This document shows, piece after piece, positions 19,085 through 27,657 of a DNA stretch of 64,000 nt (the stretch's first letter is position 1; every line of letters begins with the position of its first letter). Origin of the DNA: Clostridiales bacterium. GTDB lineage: Bacteria; Bacillota; Clostridia; Christensenellales; Pumilibacteraceae. Below the pieces are notes generated by a model. The model searched no databases. It was not told the origin of the DNA and worked only from the letters and a program-made list of their open reading frames with translations. The stretch is taken from contig JAFLVC010000009.1 in the NCBI GenBank assembly GCA_022508505.1, positions 20,513-84,512 on the forward strand. Direction: 5' to 3'. Made by a program: the position numbers and the translations under genes.

Positions 19085-20668
19085 TTAAAAACCTTGATCA
19101 TAGCTCGGCTCTTCCGCCGTGCCGAAGCCGTCGCCGCTTTCCTCTTCGCTCTCGACGCCGAGGCGCGCTTCCTCTTTTTTGATATAGTCGTCGAGCGGAG
19201 CGCAGTCGACTCCTCTGAAGCCGTAGAGGAATGATTTTAAAAACCTCGCGATTTGCACCGCGCCGCCTTCCTTGTCGGACTCGATGTATATGGGAAGCAC
19301 GGGATCGTGAACGCTTGTCCTGACGATAAAGTACCCCTTCGCGTGCGACACGTACGCGCGGACGCCCTCGTAATTGTCATTGGACAGCTTGAGCATACGC
19401 TCGGACAGTGAGGTAAGCCTTTCGGTCACCGTCGTCGCCGTTGCGCGCCAATTGCTTCCCGTAAGGCTGAGTCGAATATCTGCTTCTTCTTTGGGCAGGC
19501 GCAGCTCGCTTATGAGCTCTGTCAAGTCGCTCCCCTCGCGGCGAAGCGCGGACAAGACCACGAGAATTCTCGCAATGAAGTACGCGCCGTCGTCGAGGAA
19601 GTAATGCTCGGCAAATGCCGCATGCCCGCTGCTCTCTATCGCAAGCGGTGCGTCTACGCCGCTCGCGTTCAGCCGCTTCGCTTCGTCTATGACGTTGCGG
19701 TAGCCGCGGCGGAAACGCTTTTGAACGCCGCCCCTGCTCTCTATAAACTCGCGAAGCCCCTCCGTCGTAACCGAGTCCGTAACTATCGTCGCGCCCGGGT
19801 GCTCCGGAAGCACTATCGACGCCGCGAGCGCAATGAGCTTACTGCGGTTTATCTCGGTGCCGTCCGAAGCGACAACCGCAGACCTATCCGCATCCGCGTC
19901 GAATATTACGCCGAGATCGGCGCCTGTCTCGAGCACTCTGTTTTTGAGCGACTCCATGGCCTCCGCATTTTCGGGATTGGGCGCGTGCGCCGGGAACTCG
20001 CCGTCCGGCTCCAAAAACTGCGACGGCGAAATGTCCGCGCCGAGCGGTGCGAGAACGCGCGTCGCAAAGAATCCGCCCGCGCCGTGCCCTGCGTCGACCG
20101 CTATCTTCATGCCCTTAAGCGGCAGCCACAGCCCGGTACCCTTTCTTATGATGTCGGTCAGCATGTCGCAGTACAGCCGCATGCAGTCGCGGCTAATCGC
20201 TATTGAGCGCGGGCCTATCGTGACAGTTTCGCCGTTTTCGGCAAGCGCAATAATCTCGTCGAGCTCGGCGGAATTGACGCCGCCGTCTGCCGTGAAAAAC
20301 TTGAGTCCGTTTATATCTTTGGGGTGATGGCTCGCGGTTATCATGATAGAGCCGTCCGCATGCACCGACGGGAACTGTGTTACAAGATATGCCGCAGGCG
20401 TCGAAAAAAGTCCGCAATCGCAAATATCCTGTCCAGTAAGCCTAAGCGCCGAAATAATCGCCCGCGTAAAGCTTTCGCCCGTCAGTCTGCTGTCGCGAGC
20501 TATTGCGAGCTTTATGCGGTTTTTGCCGGTGCGGCGCGTCAGCCACAGCACAAACGCGGAAGCGAGGTCGGCGACCGCGCGCTCTGTGAGAATCGCCGGA
20601 GCGTCGTCACTCGCTATCGCCCGCCCTCGTATATCGGTACCGCTTTTTAAGATTTTGTAATCTGCCAT
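19085..20668 (-). CDS. Phosphohexomutase (phosphomannomutase/phosphoglucomutase family)
   Basis: 527 residues. The phosphoserine loop is TASHHPKDINGLKF (Ser near 113), the metal loop is DADADRSAVV, and the sugar loop is ESSGHAAF. It interconverts hexose 1- and 6-phosphates; the sugar cannot be fixed from sequence. TASHHP replaces the commoner TASHNP. ATG 20668 follows CGGAGATGTT. An upstream in-frame start at 20740 is excluded because the promoter lies there. The C-terminal 40 residues are acidic and variable. Confidence 0.9.
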   Translation of the reverse strand: MADYKILKSGTDIRGRAIASDDAPAILTERAVADLASAFVLWLTRRTGKNRIKLAIARDSRLTGESFTRAIISALRLTGQDICDCGLFSTPAAYLVTQFPSVHADGSIMITASHHPKDINGLKFFTADGGVNSAELDEIIALAENGETVTIGPRSIAISRDCMRLYCDMLTDIIRKGTGLWLPLKGMKIAVDAGHGAGGFFATRVLAPLGADISPSQFLEPDGEFPAHAPNPENAEAMESLKNRVLETGADLGVIFDADADRSAVVASDGTEINRSKLIALAASIVLPEHPGATIVTDSVTTEGLREFIESRGGVQKRFRRGYRNVIDEAKRLNASGVDAPLAIESSGHAAFAEHYFLDDGAYFIARILVVLSALRREGSDLTELISELRLPKEEADIRLSLTGSNWRATATTVTERLTSLSERMLKLSNDNYEGVRAYVSHAKGYFIVRTSVHDPVLPIYIESDKEGGAVQIARFLKSFLYGFRGVDCAPLDDYIKKEEARLGVESEEESGDGFGTAEEPSYDQGF

Positions 20669-20711
20669 AACATCTCCGAACCTTTTGGGTGCAGGTTCCG
20701 CACACATACAT

Positions 20712-20740
20712 ATTATAACGCTTATTGTCGAATTTGACAA
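20712..20740 (-). promoter_or_regulatory. Promoter of the phosphohexomutase gene
   Basis: On the minus strand: TTGTCA, 17 bp, TATAAT, with a leader of about 35 nt carrying a Shine-Dalgarno. Confidence 0.8.
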
Positions 20741-20790
20741 ATGCTTTGACGCTATTTTCAGACACAGAACGAGAATTTAGTTGCTTTTAT

Positions 20791-21951
20791 CTATACTATA
20801 TCCAAAAACGCCGAGTAGTCGTGAGCAATATAGTCCGCCGCCGTGACGCCGCCCCCTTTCGGTGCGTACAGACAGGTGTCTATTCCGCTGTTTGCTCCGC
20901 CCATAATATCGCTCGTCTCGCCGTCGCCGAATATGACGACGCGCGAGCGGTCGGACGCCCCTATCGCTTTCAGCACCTCGTCGAAATAACGCTTGTCGGG
21001 CTTGTAGTAGCCAATCTTTTCGGATACAAACTCGCCGTCGACGTGCTTGCGGAGCGGAATCAGCCGCTTTTCCGCAAGGCGCGTAAAGCTGTTCGTGATT
21101 ATATAGACCTTTAAGTCCCTTTTGCGCAAACTGTCCAAAAACTCGACTGCACCCTCTCGCACGAACCGCGTCTTTTCCATTTCGCCTATGTACGCTCTGT
21201 TAAACTCGTCGACGTCGAGCTGCAGCCCGAGCAGTTCGCCGAGCATTTTGACGCGCTCCACGTCCATCTCTTCCTTGGTTATTTCGCCGCGCTCCAATCT
21301 CTTCCATACCGCGCAGACAACCTTCTTGTACGCCTCGTCGACGTCGTCTCCGCTCATGGGAAGCTTCAATATCTCCGCCGCCCTGTGTATCGAATGAGAG
21401 CGAGCCTTTTGAAAATCCAAAAGCGTGTCGTCCGAATCGCAGAGCACGACGTCGTACCTGTTTTTGCGCTTGCTCTTTACCGCCGCCTCAAGCTCCGCAA
21501 CAGAGTCGACGCTCGTGTCGATAACATAGTCCGCATACTTTTCGTACAGCGGCGCGCGCTCTTTCATGACGTCGGCGAGCTTGTTCTTGAGCGGTCTGTC
21601 CGAGCGCATGATGCGCGCCTCGAGCACGTCAATCGGTGCGGTCAAATACACTACGTCGCCACTCGCGCGGAGTGCGTACATGCCGCGCTTACTCTTTACA
21701 GCGCCGCCGCCCGTAGAGACAAATGCCGCGCTCGATTCCGCCGCCTCGATTAGCAGCTTTTCCTCTATCTTGCGGAACTCCGCCTCTCCGTGTGCTGCGA
21801 AAAAGTCGTTTATCGGGCCGTAGCGGCGCACAAACTCGCGGTCGGTGTCGAACACATCTCCGCCGTACTTCGCCGACGCGCGCCGCGCCAGCGAGCTTTT
21901 ACCGCTGCCCATAGGCCCGATAAATATAAGCTTTTTAGTATGTAGTTGCAT
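20791..21951 (-). CDS. aroK: Shikimate kinase fused to a HAD-family hydrolase
   Basis: 386 residues. Residues 1-160 are shikimate kinase: Walker A GPMGSGKSS (12-20), substrate Asp in DTD (35-37), STGGGA (79-84) and lid Arg near 119. Residues 165-386 are a HAD hydrolase: DSDDT (172-176) with nucleophile Asp172 and acid Asp174, ITNS as motif II, and GDGETSDIMGGANSG as motif IV, close to the YjjG-like nucleotidase/phosphatase group. It is the last gene of the aro operon. The start overlaps the end of a 31-codon stub that duplicates its own 5' end. The HAD substrate is unknown; it may be a phosphatase acting near the pathway or an unrelated fusion. Confidence 0.93.
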   Translation of the reverse strand: MQLHTKKLIFIGPMGSGKSSLARRASAKYGGDVFDTDREFVRRYGPINDFFAAHGEAEFRKIEEKLLIEAAESSAAFVSTGGGAVKSKRGMYALRASGDVVYLTAPIDVLEARIMRSDRPLKNKLADVMKERAPLYEKYADYVIDTSVDSVAELEAAVKSKRKNRYDVVLCDSDDTLLDFQKARSHSIHRAAEILKLPMSGDDVDEAYKKVVCAVWKRLERGEITKEEMDVERVKMLGELLGLQLDVDEFNRAYIGEMEKTRFVREGAVEFLDSLRKRDLKVYIITNSFTRLAEKRLIPLRKHVDGEFVSEKIGYYKPDKRYFDEVLKAIGASDRSRVVIFGDGETSDIMGGANSGIDTCLYAPKGGGVTAADYIAHDYSAFLDIV

Positions 21952-22030
21952 TAGCAGCTCTCTCCGTGTGCCGTCTTTTTCCGCTACCCATAGGCCCTAT
22001 GAATATAGGCTTTTTAGTACGCAAATCCAT
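21935..22030 (-). pseudogene. Duplicated 5' stub of aroK (31 codons)
   Basis: An ATG overlapping the aroQ stop by one base (TAATG) opens a 31-codon frame. It repeats the first 18 codons of aroK, including the intact GPMGSGK Walker motif, then diverges (RRHTER) and stops 17 nt inside the full aroK gene. It looks like the original, coupled aroK start left behind by a partial tandem duplication. It may still pass ribosomes on to the real start. Confidence 0.75.
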
Positions 22031-22455
22031 TACTTATTCTGCGACCGAATGATGTGGTCGACGGCGAGGAAGTACACGTCCGCACCGAGTCCAGCGATAC
22101 AGCCGTCGCAGTTACGAGCGAGCACGCTCTTTTGTCTGAACTCCTCGCGAGCGAGAATGTTGGAAAGGTGCACCTCTATCTTTTTGGTCTTGACGGAGTA
22201 CAGCGCGTCGGCGATTGCGTACGAATAGTGGGTGTACGCGCCGGCGTTGATTACAAGCCCGTCAAAGCCGCCCTTTTGCAGGCGGTCGACGATCTCGCCC
22301 TCCGAGTTGGACTGGAAAAACTCCAAGTCCGCGCCACGCTCTTTTGCAAAGACCTTTAGCCGCGCGTTGATTTCGTCAAGCGTTTCGGTGCCGTAGACTG
22401 CCTCGCGCTTGCCCGTCATGTTGAGATTTACGCCGTTAAGAATGAGAATTTTCAT
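22030..22455 (-). CDS. aroQ: Type II 3-dehydroquinate dehydratase
   Basis: 141 residues, the usual type II length. The N-terminal motif is NGVNLNMTGKREAVYG with catalytic Tyr21. INAGAYTHYS and EVHLSNILAREEFR, with the conserved Asn and His, follow. It dehydrates 3-dehydroquinate to 3-dehydroshikimate. The usual Pro of NGPNLN is Val and Leu of NLN-L is Met, which are mild variations. AAAGGAAATATATC precedes the ATG. It lies between aroE and the aroK stub in the operon. Confidence 0.95.
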   Translation of the reverse strand: MKILILNGVNLNMTGKREAVYGTETLDEINARLKVFAKERGADLEFFQSNSEGEIVDRLQKGGFDGLVINAGAYTHYSYAIADALYSVKTKKIEVHLSNILAREEFRQKSVLARNCDGCIAGLGADVYFLAVDHIIRSQNK

Positions 22456-22478
22456 GATATATTTCCTTTGAATTTATT

Positions 22479-23246
22479 TTACCCGAGAAGTTTTTTCGCC
22501 TTTTCAAACACGTCGTTTACGTCGAGCTCTTGCCCCGTCATTATCGCGTCGCCTTCTATCGCCTGATAGAGTAGCATGTCCGCACCGTTTTGCGTCGCCG
22601 CGCCCGCCATGGCGTTTCGGCGCATGAACGGCGTTTCGGGCGGCGTGTAAATGAGGTCGTACGCATACTTGAATTGAGGAATGACGCACAGCGACGCGAG
22701 CGCGTCCTCGCCGTTAAGCCCGAGGCTTGTCGCATTCACTATGAGCTCGGCGGGCTGATTGAGGTATATTTCGGCGCCCACGGTCTTGCAGAGCTTTACG
22801 GCGTTCATGAGCGTGCGGTTCAAGATGTAAACCTTTTTGCCGCTTTTTATAAGCGCTTCGGCAACAGAATACGCCGCACCGCCCGCGCCGAGCACGAGCG
22901 CCGCATTTACGTTGTCCCGCCAATCGGGAAAGCTCTTGTCGAGCGCGCGCATAAACCCCGCGCCGTCGGTGTTAAAGCCGCGCATATCTTTTGTCCGCAC
23001 AAAATTGACGCCGCATTCGGTTTCGCAAAAATCGAGATGCTTCTTGATTTCGGTCTTGTACGGCTTGGTGACGAAAAACCCGTCGACCTCCGTTTTGAGC
23101 CGTTCCACCTCGGCCTTCAATCCGTCGCTCGATACGTCGCGTACGGTAAATTCGATGTCGAGCCCCGTCGCGTCCGATATTGCTTTGTGAACTTCGGGCG
23201 ATTTCGTATATCCGATATCCCGCCCTATTAACGCCGCTTTATACAC
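22479..23246 (-). CDS. aroE: Shikimate dehydrogenase
   Basis: 255 residues. The shikimate-binding TKSP lies near 14-17, the catalytic Lys64 in VTKPYK and Asp94 in FNTDGAGF. A Rossmann motif GAGGAAYSV binds NADP. It reduces 3-dehydroshikimate to shikimate. It starts with GTG inside the last codons of aroA (8-nt overlap), so translation is coupled. The usual TxPHK reads TKPYK. Confidence 0.95.
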   Translation of the reverse strand: MYKAALIGRDIGYTKSPEVHKAISDATGLDIEFTVRDVSSDGLKAEVERLKTEVDGFFVTKPYKTEIKKHLDFCETECGVNFVRTKDMRGFNTDGAGFMRALDKSFPDWRDNVNAALVLGAGGAAYSVAEALIKSGKKVYILNRTLMNAVKLCKTVGAEIYLNQPAELIVNATSLGLNGEDALASLCVIPQFKYAYDLIYTPPETPFMRRNAMAGAATQNGADMLLYQAIEGDAIMTGQELDVNDVFEKAKKLLG

Positions 23247-24489
23247 CTATCACCTCGCCGTAAAATTTAGGATAGCTGACCGACGCGCAGTCGGCGTCGA
23301 TTATATTTACGCCTGCGCCAGCCGCGCCCGCAACCGCCGCACTCATAGCTATTCTGTGGTCGAGCATGGAGTCGACCGTGCCGAAGCGGAGCTGTTTCCC
23401 GCCGCGGATTATCATGCCGTCGTCCGTAGGCTCGATGTCCGCGCCGAGCGCGCGAAGCGCCGCCACTGTCGAGCTGATTCTATCCGTTTCCTTGACCTTC
23501 AATTCCTTTGCGTCCTTTACGACGCTCACTCCGTCGATAAAGCAAGCGAGCGCGCAAAGCACGGGAATCTCGTCGATAAGGCGCGGAACGAGCCCGCCCT
23601 CTATGATAAACGGCGCAAGCTTGCCTTGCCTGACCTCTACGTCTGCGACGGGCTCCGCGCTCATTACCGCGTTTTTATATTCTATGTTCGCGCCAATCGA
23701 GCGCAGCAGGTCGATTATTCCCGTGCGCGTCGGATTGATTCCCACGTTTTTGACGAGGCAGTGCCCACCCTTTACGGCGAGCGCCAGGCAAATCGGGTAC
23801 GCTGCCGACGATATGTCGCCCGGAACGGTCATGCTTCGCGCATATATGATACCCGGCTCGATTGAAACGGTGTTGCCGTCGACAGTCACCGCCGCGTTCA
23901 TCTCACGGAGCATGTTTTCGGTGTGGTCGCGCGACTTGGACGGTTCTGTTACGGTTACCCTGCCGCTCGCGTTGAGCCCCGCGAGCATAAGAGCGCTTTT
24001 AACCTGCGCCGAGGCAATCGGCATTTGATAGCTCGTTCCGCTGAGCGCACTCCCGACAACCGTCACGGGAAGCCGACCGTCGGTGTCCGTTATGCGTGCG
24101 CCCATGCTCCTCAGCGGCTCTATCACCCTTTTCATCGGGCGCGAGCGAAGCGACGCGTCGCCGTCTATCGTATAAGTGCCGTTAAGCCCCGAAAGAAGCC
24201 CGATAAGTAGCCGCGCCGTCGTCCCCGAATTTCCGCAGTCGAGTACCGCTCCGCTAAACGGCGATCCCGCAATCCTTGCCGTCGTGCCGTCAATGTCGAT
24301 TTTAGCGCCAAGCCGCCGCGCGCAGTCGACGGCGGAGAGCACGTCGTCGCTCAAGAGAAGGTTTTTGACGACGGCCTCGCCCGTCGCGTAGGCGTTGAAC
24401 AGCACCGCGCGGACAGACATGCTCTTATCGGGCATGCAGTTGACCGTGCGGTCGTAGCTCTTGAGTTTATTTATCAAAATATCACTCAT
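23239..24489 (-). CDS. aroA: 3-phosphoshikimate 1-carboxyvinyltransferase (EPSP synthase)
   Basis: 416 residues. DCGNSGTTARLLIGLL near residue 80, the RSRPMKRVIEPLRSMGA region, and KVKETDRI toward the C-terminus are the family signatures. It condenses shikimate 3-phosphate with phosphoenolpyruvate. It starts within the aroB stop (ATGA overlap) and overlaps aroE downstream. Glyphosate class cannot be decided reliably by eye. Confidence 0.96.
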   Translation of the reverse strand: MSDILINKLKSYDRTVNCMPDKSMSVRAVLFNAYATGEAVVKNLLLSDDVLSAVDCARRLGAKIDIDGTTARIAGSPFSGAVLDCGNSGTTARLLIGLLSGLNGTYTIDGDASLRSRPMKRVIEPLRSMGARITDTDGRLPVTVVGSALSGTSYQMPIASAQVKSALMLAGLNASGRVTVTEPSKSRDHTENMLREMNAAVTVDGNTVSIEPGIIYARSMTVPGDISSAAYPICLALAVKGGHCLVKNVGINPTRTGIIDLLRSIGANIEYKNAVMSAEPVADVEVRQGKLAPFIIEGGLVPRLIDEIPVLCALACFIDGVSVVKDAKELKVKETDRISSTVAALRALGADIEPTDDGMIIRGGKQLRFGTVDSMLDHRIAMSAAVAGAAGAGVNIIDADCASVSYPKFYGEVIGV

Positions 24490-25484
24490 TTGACTTTCAG
24501 CTCCTTGACCGCCTCGTCGTAGCGCGTCTTGAATTCGGTCGGCTCGATTTTGTATTCTTTAACGTCACCGGCCGTTATGGGTACCATAATAGATATCGTG
24601 CCGGCGGTGTTCTTTTTGTCAGACATGGCGAGCGAGCACACCGCGTTCGCACTCGACACGGGCGGGCGCGTGAAAAGCTTGATGAGCTTGACGTATCCGT
24701 CGAAAAACGCCTTGTCCATATCCTCTTTGAACATAGCTGCCTCCACCATCATACCCTTAAAGACGTACTCGCCGTGGCCGAGCTTGTAGCCGTCGAGGCT
24801 TTCGAGGGCGTGCCCTACCGTGTGCCCGACGTTTAAAATCTTTCTCAAACCGCTCTCGCGAAGGTCGGCCGTGACGACGCCGTTCTTTATTTCGATTGCG
24901 CATTCTATCAAGAGATAAACGCCGTCGACGTCTTTATTCAAAAGCAGGTCGATATTTTCGTTTAGCTTTTTGTACGCCGCCGCATCGAGTGCGCAAGTCT
25001 TGACGAGCTCGCCGCTGCCGCAAAGCCACTCTCGATCGGGGAGCGTCTTTAAAAACCCGACGTTGACGTATATGTCTGTCGGCTCGTGGAACGCTCCGAC
25101 GAGGTTTTTTACGCCGTCGAAGTCAATCGCCGTCTTTCCGCCTATGCCAGCGTCCACCATTGCAAGAAGCGAAGTCGGCACGTTTATCCACTCGATTCCG
25201 CGCATGTAAAGCGCCGCGGCAAGCCCCGTAATGTCGCCGACCACGCCGCCGCCGAACGCGGCAACCCTGTCCCTGCGCTGAAGCCCGCGCCTGTGCATTT
25301 CGGCAAGTATCGAGCAAAGCGTGTCGATATTCTTGCTCTTTTCGCCCGCTTCAATGACGAACGCGTCGCCGAGAAGCTCTGGATAGAGCGCGCGAAGATT
25401 GCTGTCGGTGACGGTGAGCTTGCAGTCGCCGAGCGCCGCCGCAATGTTTTCGGTTATGTCTTTTCCGCAAACGATATTACTCAT
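24486..25484 (-). CDS. aroB: 3-dehydroquinate synthase
   Basis: 332 residues. FGGGVVGDITGLAAALYMRGI and TSLLAMVDAGIGGKTAID hold NAD and the substrate, and GHTVGHALE carries zinc ligands. It cyclises DAHP to 3-dehydroquinate. ATG 25484 overlaps the aroC stop (ATGA) and has AAGGT upstream. It is slightly short of the 350-residue norm. Confidence 0.95.
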   Translation of the reverse strand: MSNIVCGKDITENIAAALGDCKLTVTDSNLRALYPELLGDAFVIEAGEKSKNIDTLCSILAEMHRRGLQRRDRVAAFGGGVVGDITGLAAALYMRGIEWINVPTSLLAMVDAGIGGKTAIDFDGVKNLVGAFHEPTDIYVNVGFLKTLPDREWLCGSGELVKTCALDAAAYKKLNENIDLLLNKDVDGVYLLIECAIEIKNGVVTADLRESGLRKILNVGHTVGHALESLDGYKLGHGEYVFKGMMVEAAMFKEDMDKAFFDGYVKLIKLFTRPPVSSANAVCSLAMSDKKNTAGTISIMVPITAGDVKEYKIEPTEFKTRYDEAVKELKVK

Positions 25485-26626
25485 ATTTTTACCTTTTGGT
25501 TGTATCGTTCGATTACCTCTTCCATAGTGTCGCCGCCGAGCATTTCGGACAGCGCGACGGTAAGAGCAATCGCCGCCGCCGCCTCGCACACGACGCCCGC
25601 AGCCGGCACGGCGCACACGTCGCTGCGCTCGCTCGACGCGACTGCCGCCTTGCCGCTCGCTATATCAACTGTGTTAAGCCCGTTTTTGAGCGTCGGTATG
25701 GGTTTGATGTAGGCGCGAATGATTATGTCCTCGCCGTTAGACATGCCGCCCTCTATGCCGCCCGCGCGATTTGTCTTACGGCAATACTTTCCGTTTTCTA
25801 AAACAATCTCGTCGTGGACGGCAGAGCCGCGCCTGCCGCTATTTTCTATGCCGTCGCCGATTTCCACCGCCTTAACCGACTGAACGCTGCCCATTTCGCG
25901 CATAATCAATCCGTCGAGCTTGCGGTCGGCGGAAACGTAGCTGCCCACGCCCGATTTTACGCCCGTAATAACTATTTCGGAAACACCGCCGAGCGTGTCG
26001 CCGCTCTTTGCCGCGTCTTTAATCGCCTCGACCATGGCGACGCTTGCCGCCTCGTCCAAGCAACGCACCGCGTTTTTGTCGGCGCGCGCGTTTATATCCT
26101 TTACGTCAAGCTTTGTTTGCGCTTCAATCCCGCCTATGGCGACGGTGTGGCTCGCTACTTCTATTCCAAGCCGCTTTAGGTAAAGCTTGCAAACCGCGCC
26201 GAGCGCAACCTTCATGGCGGTCTCACGGGCGGACGCGCGCTCCAACACGTTTCGCGCGTCGTCAAAGCCGTATTTGAGCACGCCCGATAGGTCCGCGTGC
26301 CCGGGGCGAACTGCGGTAAGCTTCTTTTCGCCGAGATCGGTAGCGTTCTCGCCCATGACCGTTTTCCAATTCTCGTGGTCTTTGTTCTCTATTATCGCGG
26401 TTATGGGGCTTCCGAGAGATGTGTGCGCGCGAACTCCCGTTACAAACCTCGCCCTGTCGCGCTCAATCTTCATGCGCCCGCCGCGACCGAAGCCGGACAT
26501 TCTTCTCGCGAGCTCGCCGTCGACAAACGCGTTGTCTATTGTAAGCCCCGCGGGAATGTTTTTGACAATGCCGACGAGCATTTCGCCGTGCGATTCACCC
26601 GCCGTGACGTATTCTATTCTTGCCAT
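25481..26626 (-). CDS. aroC: Chorismate synthase
   Basis: 381 residues. It begins ARIEYVTAGESHG, with the family GESHG motif. SARETAMKVALGAVCK and the C-terminal RSDVCAVPAAGVVCEA complete the FMN-binding fold. It makes chorismate from EPSP using reduced FMN. ATG 26626 is preceded by GGAGGAGAC, within the 3' end of tyrA (13-nt overlap). A much longer in-frame extension upstream is only a shadow of tyrA. Confidence 0.96.
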   Translation of the reverse strand: MARIEYVTAGESHGEMLVGIVKNIPAGLTIDNAFVDGELARRMSGFGRGGRMKIERDRARFVTGVRAHTSLGSPITAIIENKDHENWKTVMGENATDLGEKKLTAVRPGHADLSGVLKYGFDDARNVLERASARETAMKVALGAVCKLYLKRLGIEVASHTVAIGGIEAQTKLDVKDINARADKNAVRCLDEAASVAMVEAIKDAAKSGDTLGGVSEIVITGVKSGVGSYVSADRKLDGLIMREMGSVQSVKAVEIGDGIENSGRRGSAVHDEIVLENGKYCRKTNRAGGIEGGMSNGEDIIIRAYIKPIPTLKNGLNTVDIASGKAAVASSERSDVCAVPAAGVVCEAAAAIALTVALSEMLGGDTMEEVIERYNQKVKI

Positions 26627-27633
26627 GTCTCCTCCTCGCCGAGAACGGCTTTTGCTTTTATCATGTCGTTTTGGTCGGCAAACTCGAGCCGAAGCGCTCC
26701 GTTTGCGCCCTCTCTGCCCGGCACGAGCGCGATATTTTTTAGGTTTATCCCCGCCCGCGCAATCGCGCCTGTTATGCGCTCGAACTCGCCCACGCGGTCG
26801 ACGAGATCGACATATAATGCCTCGCCGCCGAGATCGACTTTTCCGAGCGCCGCGCGCTTTTGCCGCGTCGTGCCGAGATAATCGCATAACCCGATGCGGT
26901 CGCCGCGCTCTATCATCTCGCGCACGGCGTTGAGCTCGCCGACAACCGATTTGATTCCGTCGGTGACGTTCTTCGCGTTGAGCGAAAACACCTCCGTCCA
27001 AAACTTCTCGTCGCTCTTTGCTATCCGCGTCGTGTCGAGAAAGCCGCTTCCCGCTATGGGGCTTACGCTCGCGTCGATTGCCGCCGCCGTCAAAGCGTAC
27101 GCCACCGCGTGCGGAACATGCGAAAATACCGAAACCGCCCTGTCGTGATCCTCCGCGCTCATCGTTATAGGAATGGCGCCCATTGAGCGCACGACTTCTC
27201 CGACGCGCTCGGCGCTCTCGCCGTATCCGGTGATAATCCAATACGCGTTTTGGAAAAGGTGCGGCTTTGCCGACATTATTCCGCCGTTTTCGGTGCCCGC
27301 CATGGGGTGCCCGCCGACGTATCTGCCGCGCGTTTTTTCGTACGGCATTTTGACAGAAGCGACGTCGGTAATAATCGCGTTTCCGACTTTATCCGAAAGC
27401 CCGCCCAGCACCTCGCCCATGACGGCGAGCGGAACGCACACGAACACGACGTCAAAGTCCTTCATGTCGGCAATTTCCGCTATGCGGCAAAAGCCGTGCT
27501 CTTCGGCGTACGCACAAGTCCCCGCGTCCGTGTCGTAGCCGTACACGTCGCTTGTGCCGCGCAAAGCGAGGGCGATTGAACCGCCTATCATGCCCAGCCC
27601 GATTATTCCTATCTTCGTCTTTTTCTCCGTCAT
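26614..27633 (-). CDS. tyrA: Prephenate dehydrogenase with ACT domain
   Basis: 339 residues. The NAD motif is GLGMIGGSIALAL. GGHPMAGTENGG and SHVPHAVAYAL (the conserved His of the family) follow, and a C-terminal ACT domain spans about 270-335, suggesting tyrosine feedback. It converts prephenate to 4-hydroxyphenylpyruvate. It heads the aro genes, 24 bp after the DUF2207 gene, so the promoter may lie further upstream. Neither DAHP synthase nor pheA is in this window. Confidence 0.94.
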   Translation of the reverse strand: MTEKKTKIGIIGLGMIGGSIALALRGTSDVYGYDTDAGTCAYAEEHGFCRIAEIADMKDFDVVFVCVPLAVMGEVLGGLSDKVGNAIITDVASVKMPYEKTRGRYVGGHPMAGTENGGIMSAKPHLFQNAYWIITGYGESAERVGEVVRSMGAIPITMSAEDHDRAVSVFSHVPHAVAYALTAAAIDASVSPIAGSGFLDTTRIAKSDEKFWTEVFSLNAKNVTDGIKSVVGELNAVREMIERGDRIGLCDYLGTTRQKRAALGKVDLGGEALYVDLVDRVGEFERITGAIARAGINLKNIALVPGREGANGALRLEFADQNDMIKAKAVLGEEETWQE

Positions 27634-27657
27634 GTCTTACCGTTTTTCACCGAGATA

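Noticed and set aside
25485..27241. Long N-terminal extensions of aroC and aroB frames
   Set aside because: The extensions run through tyrA and aroC in another frame and are Arg-rich. Family starts with ribosome sites exist at 26626 and 25484.
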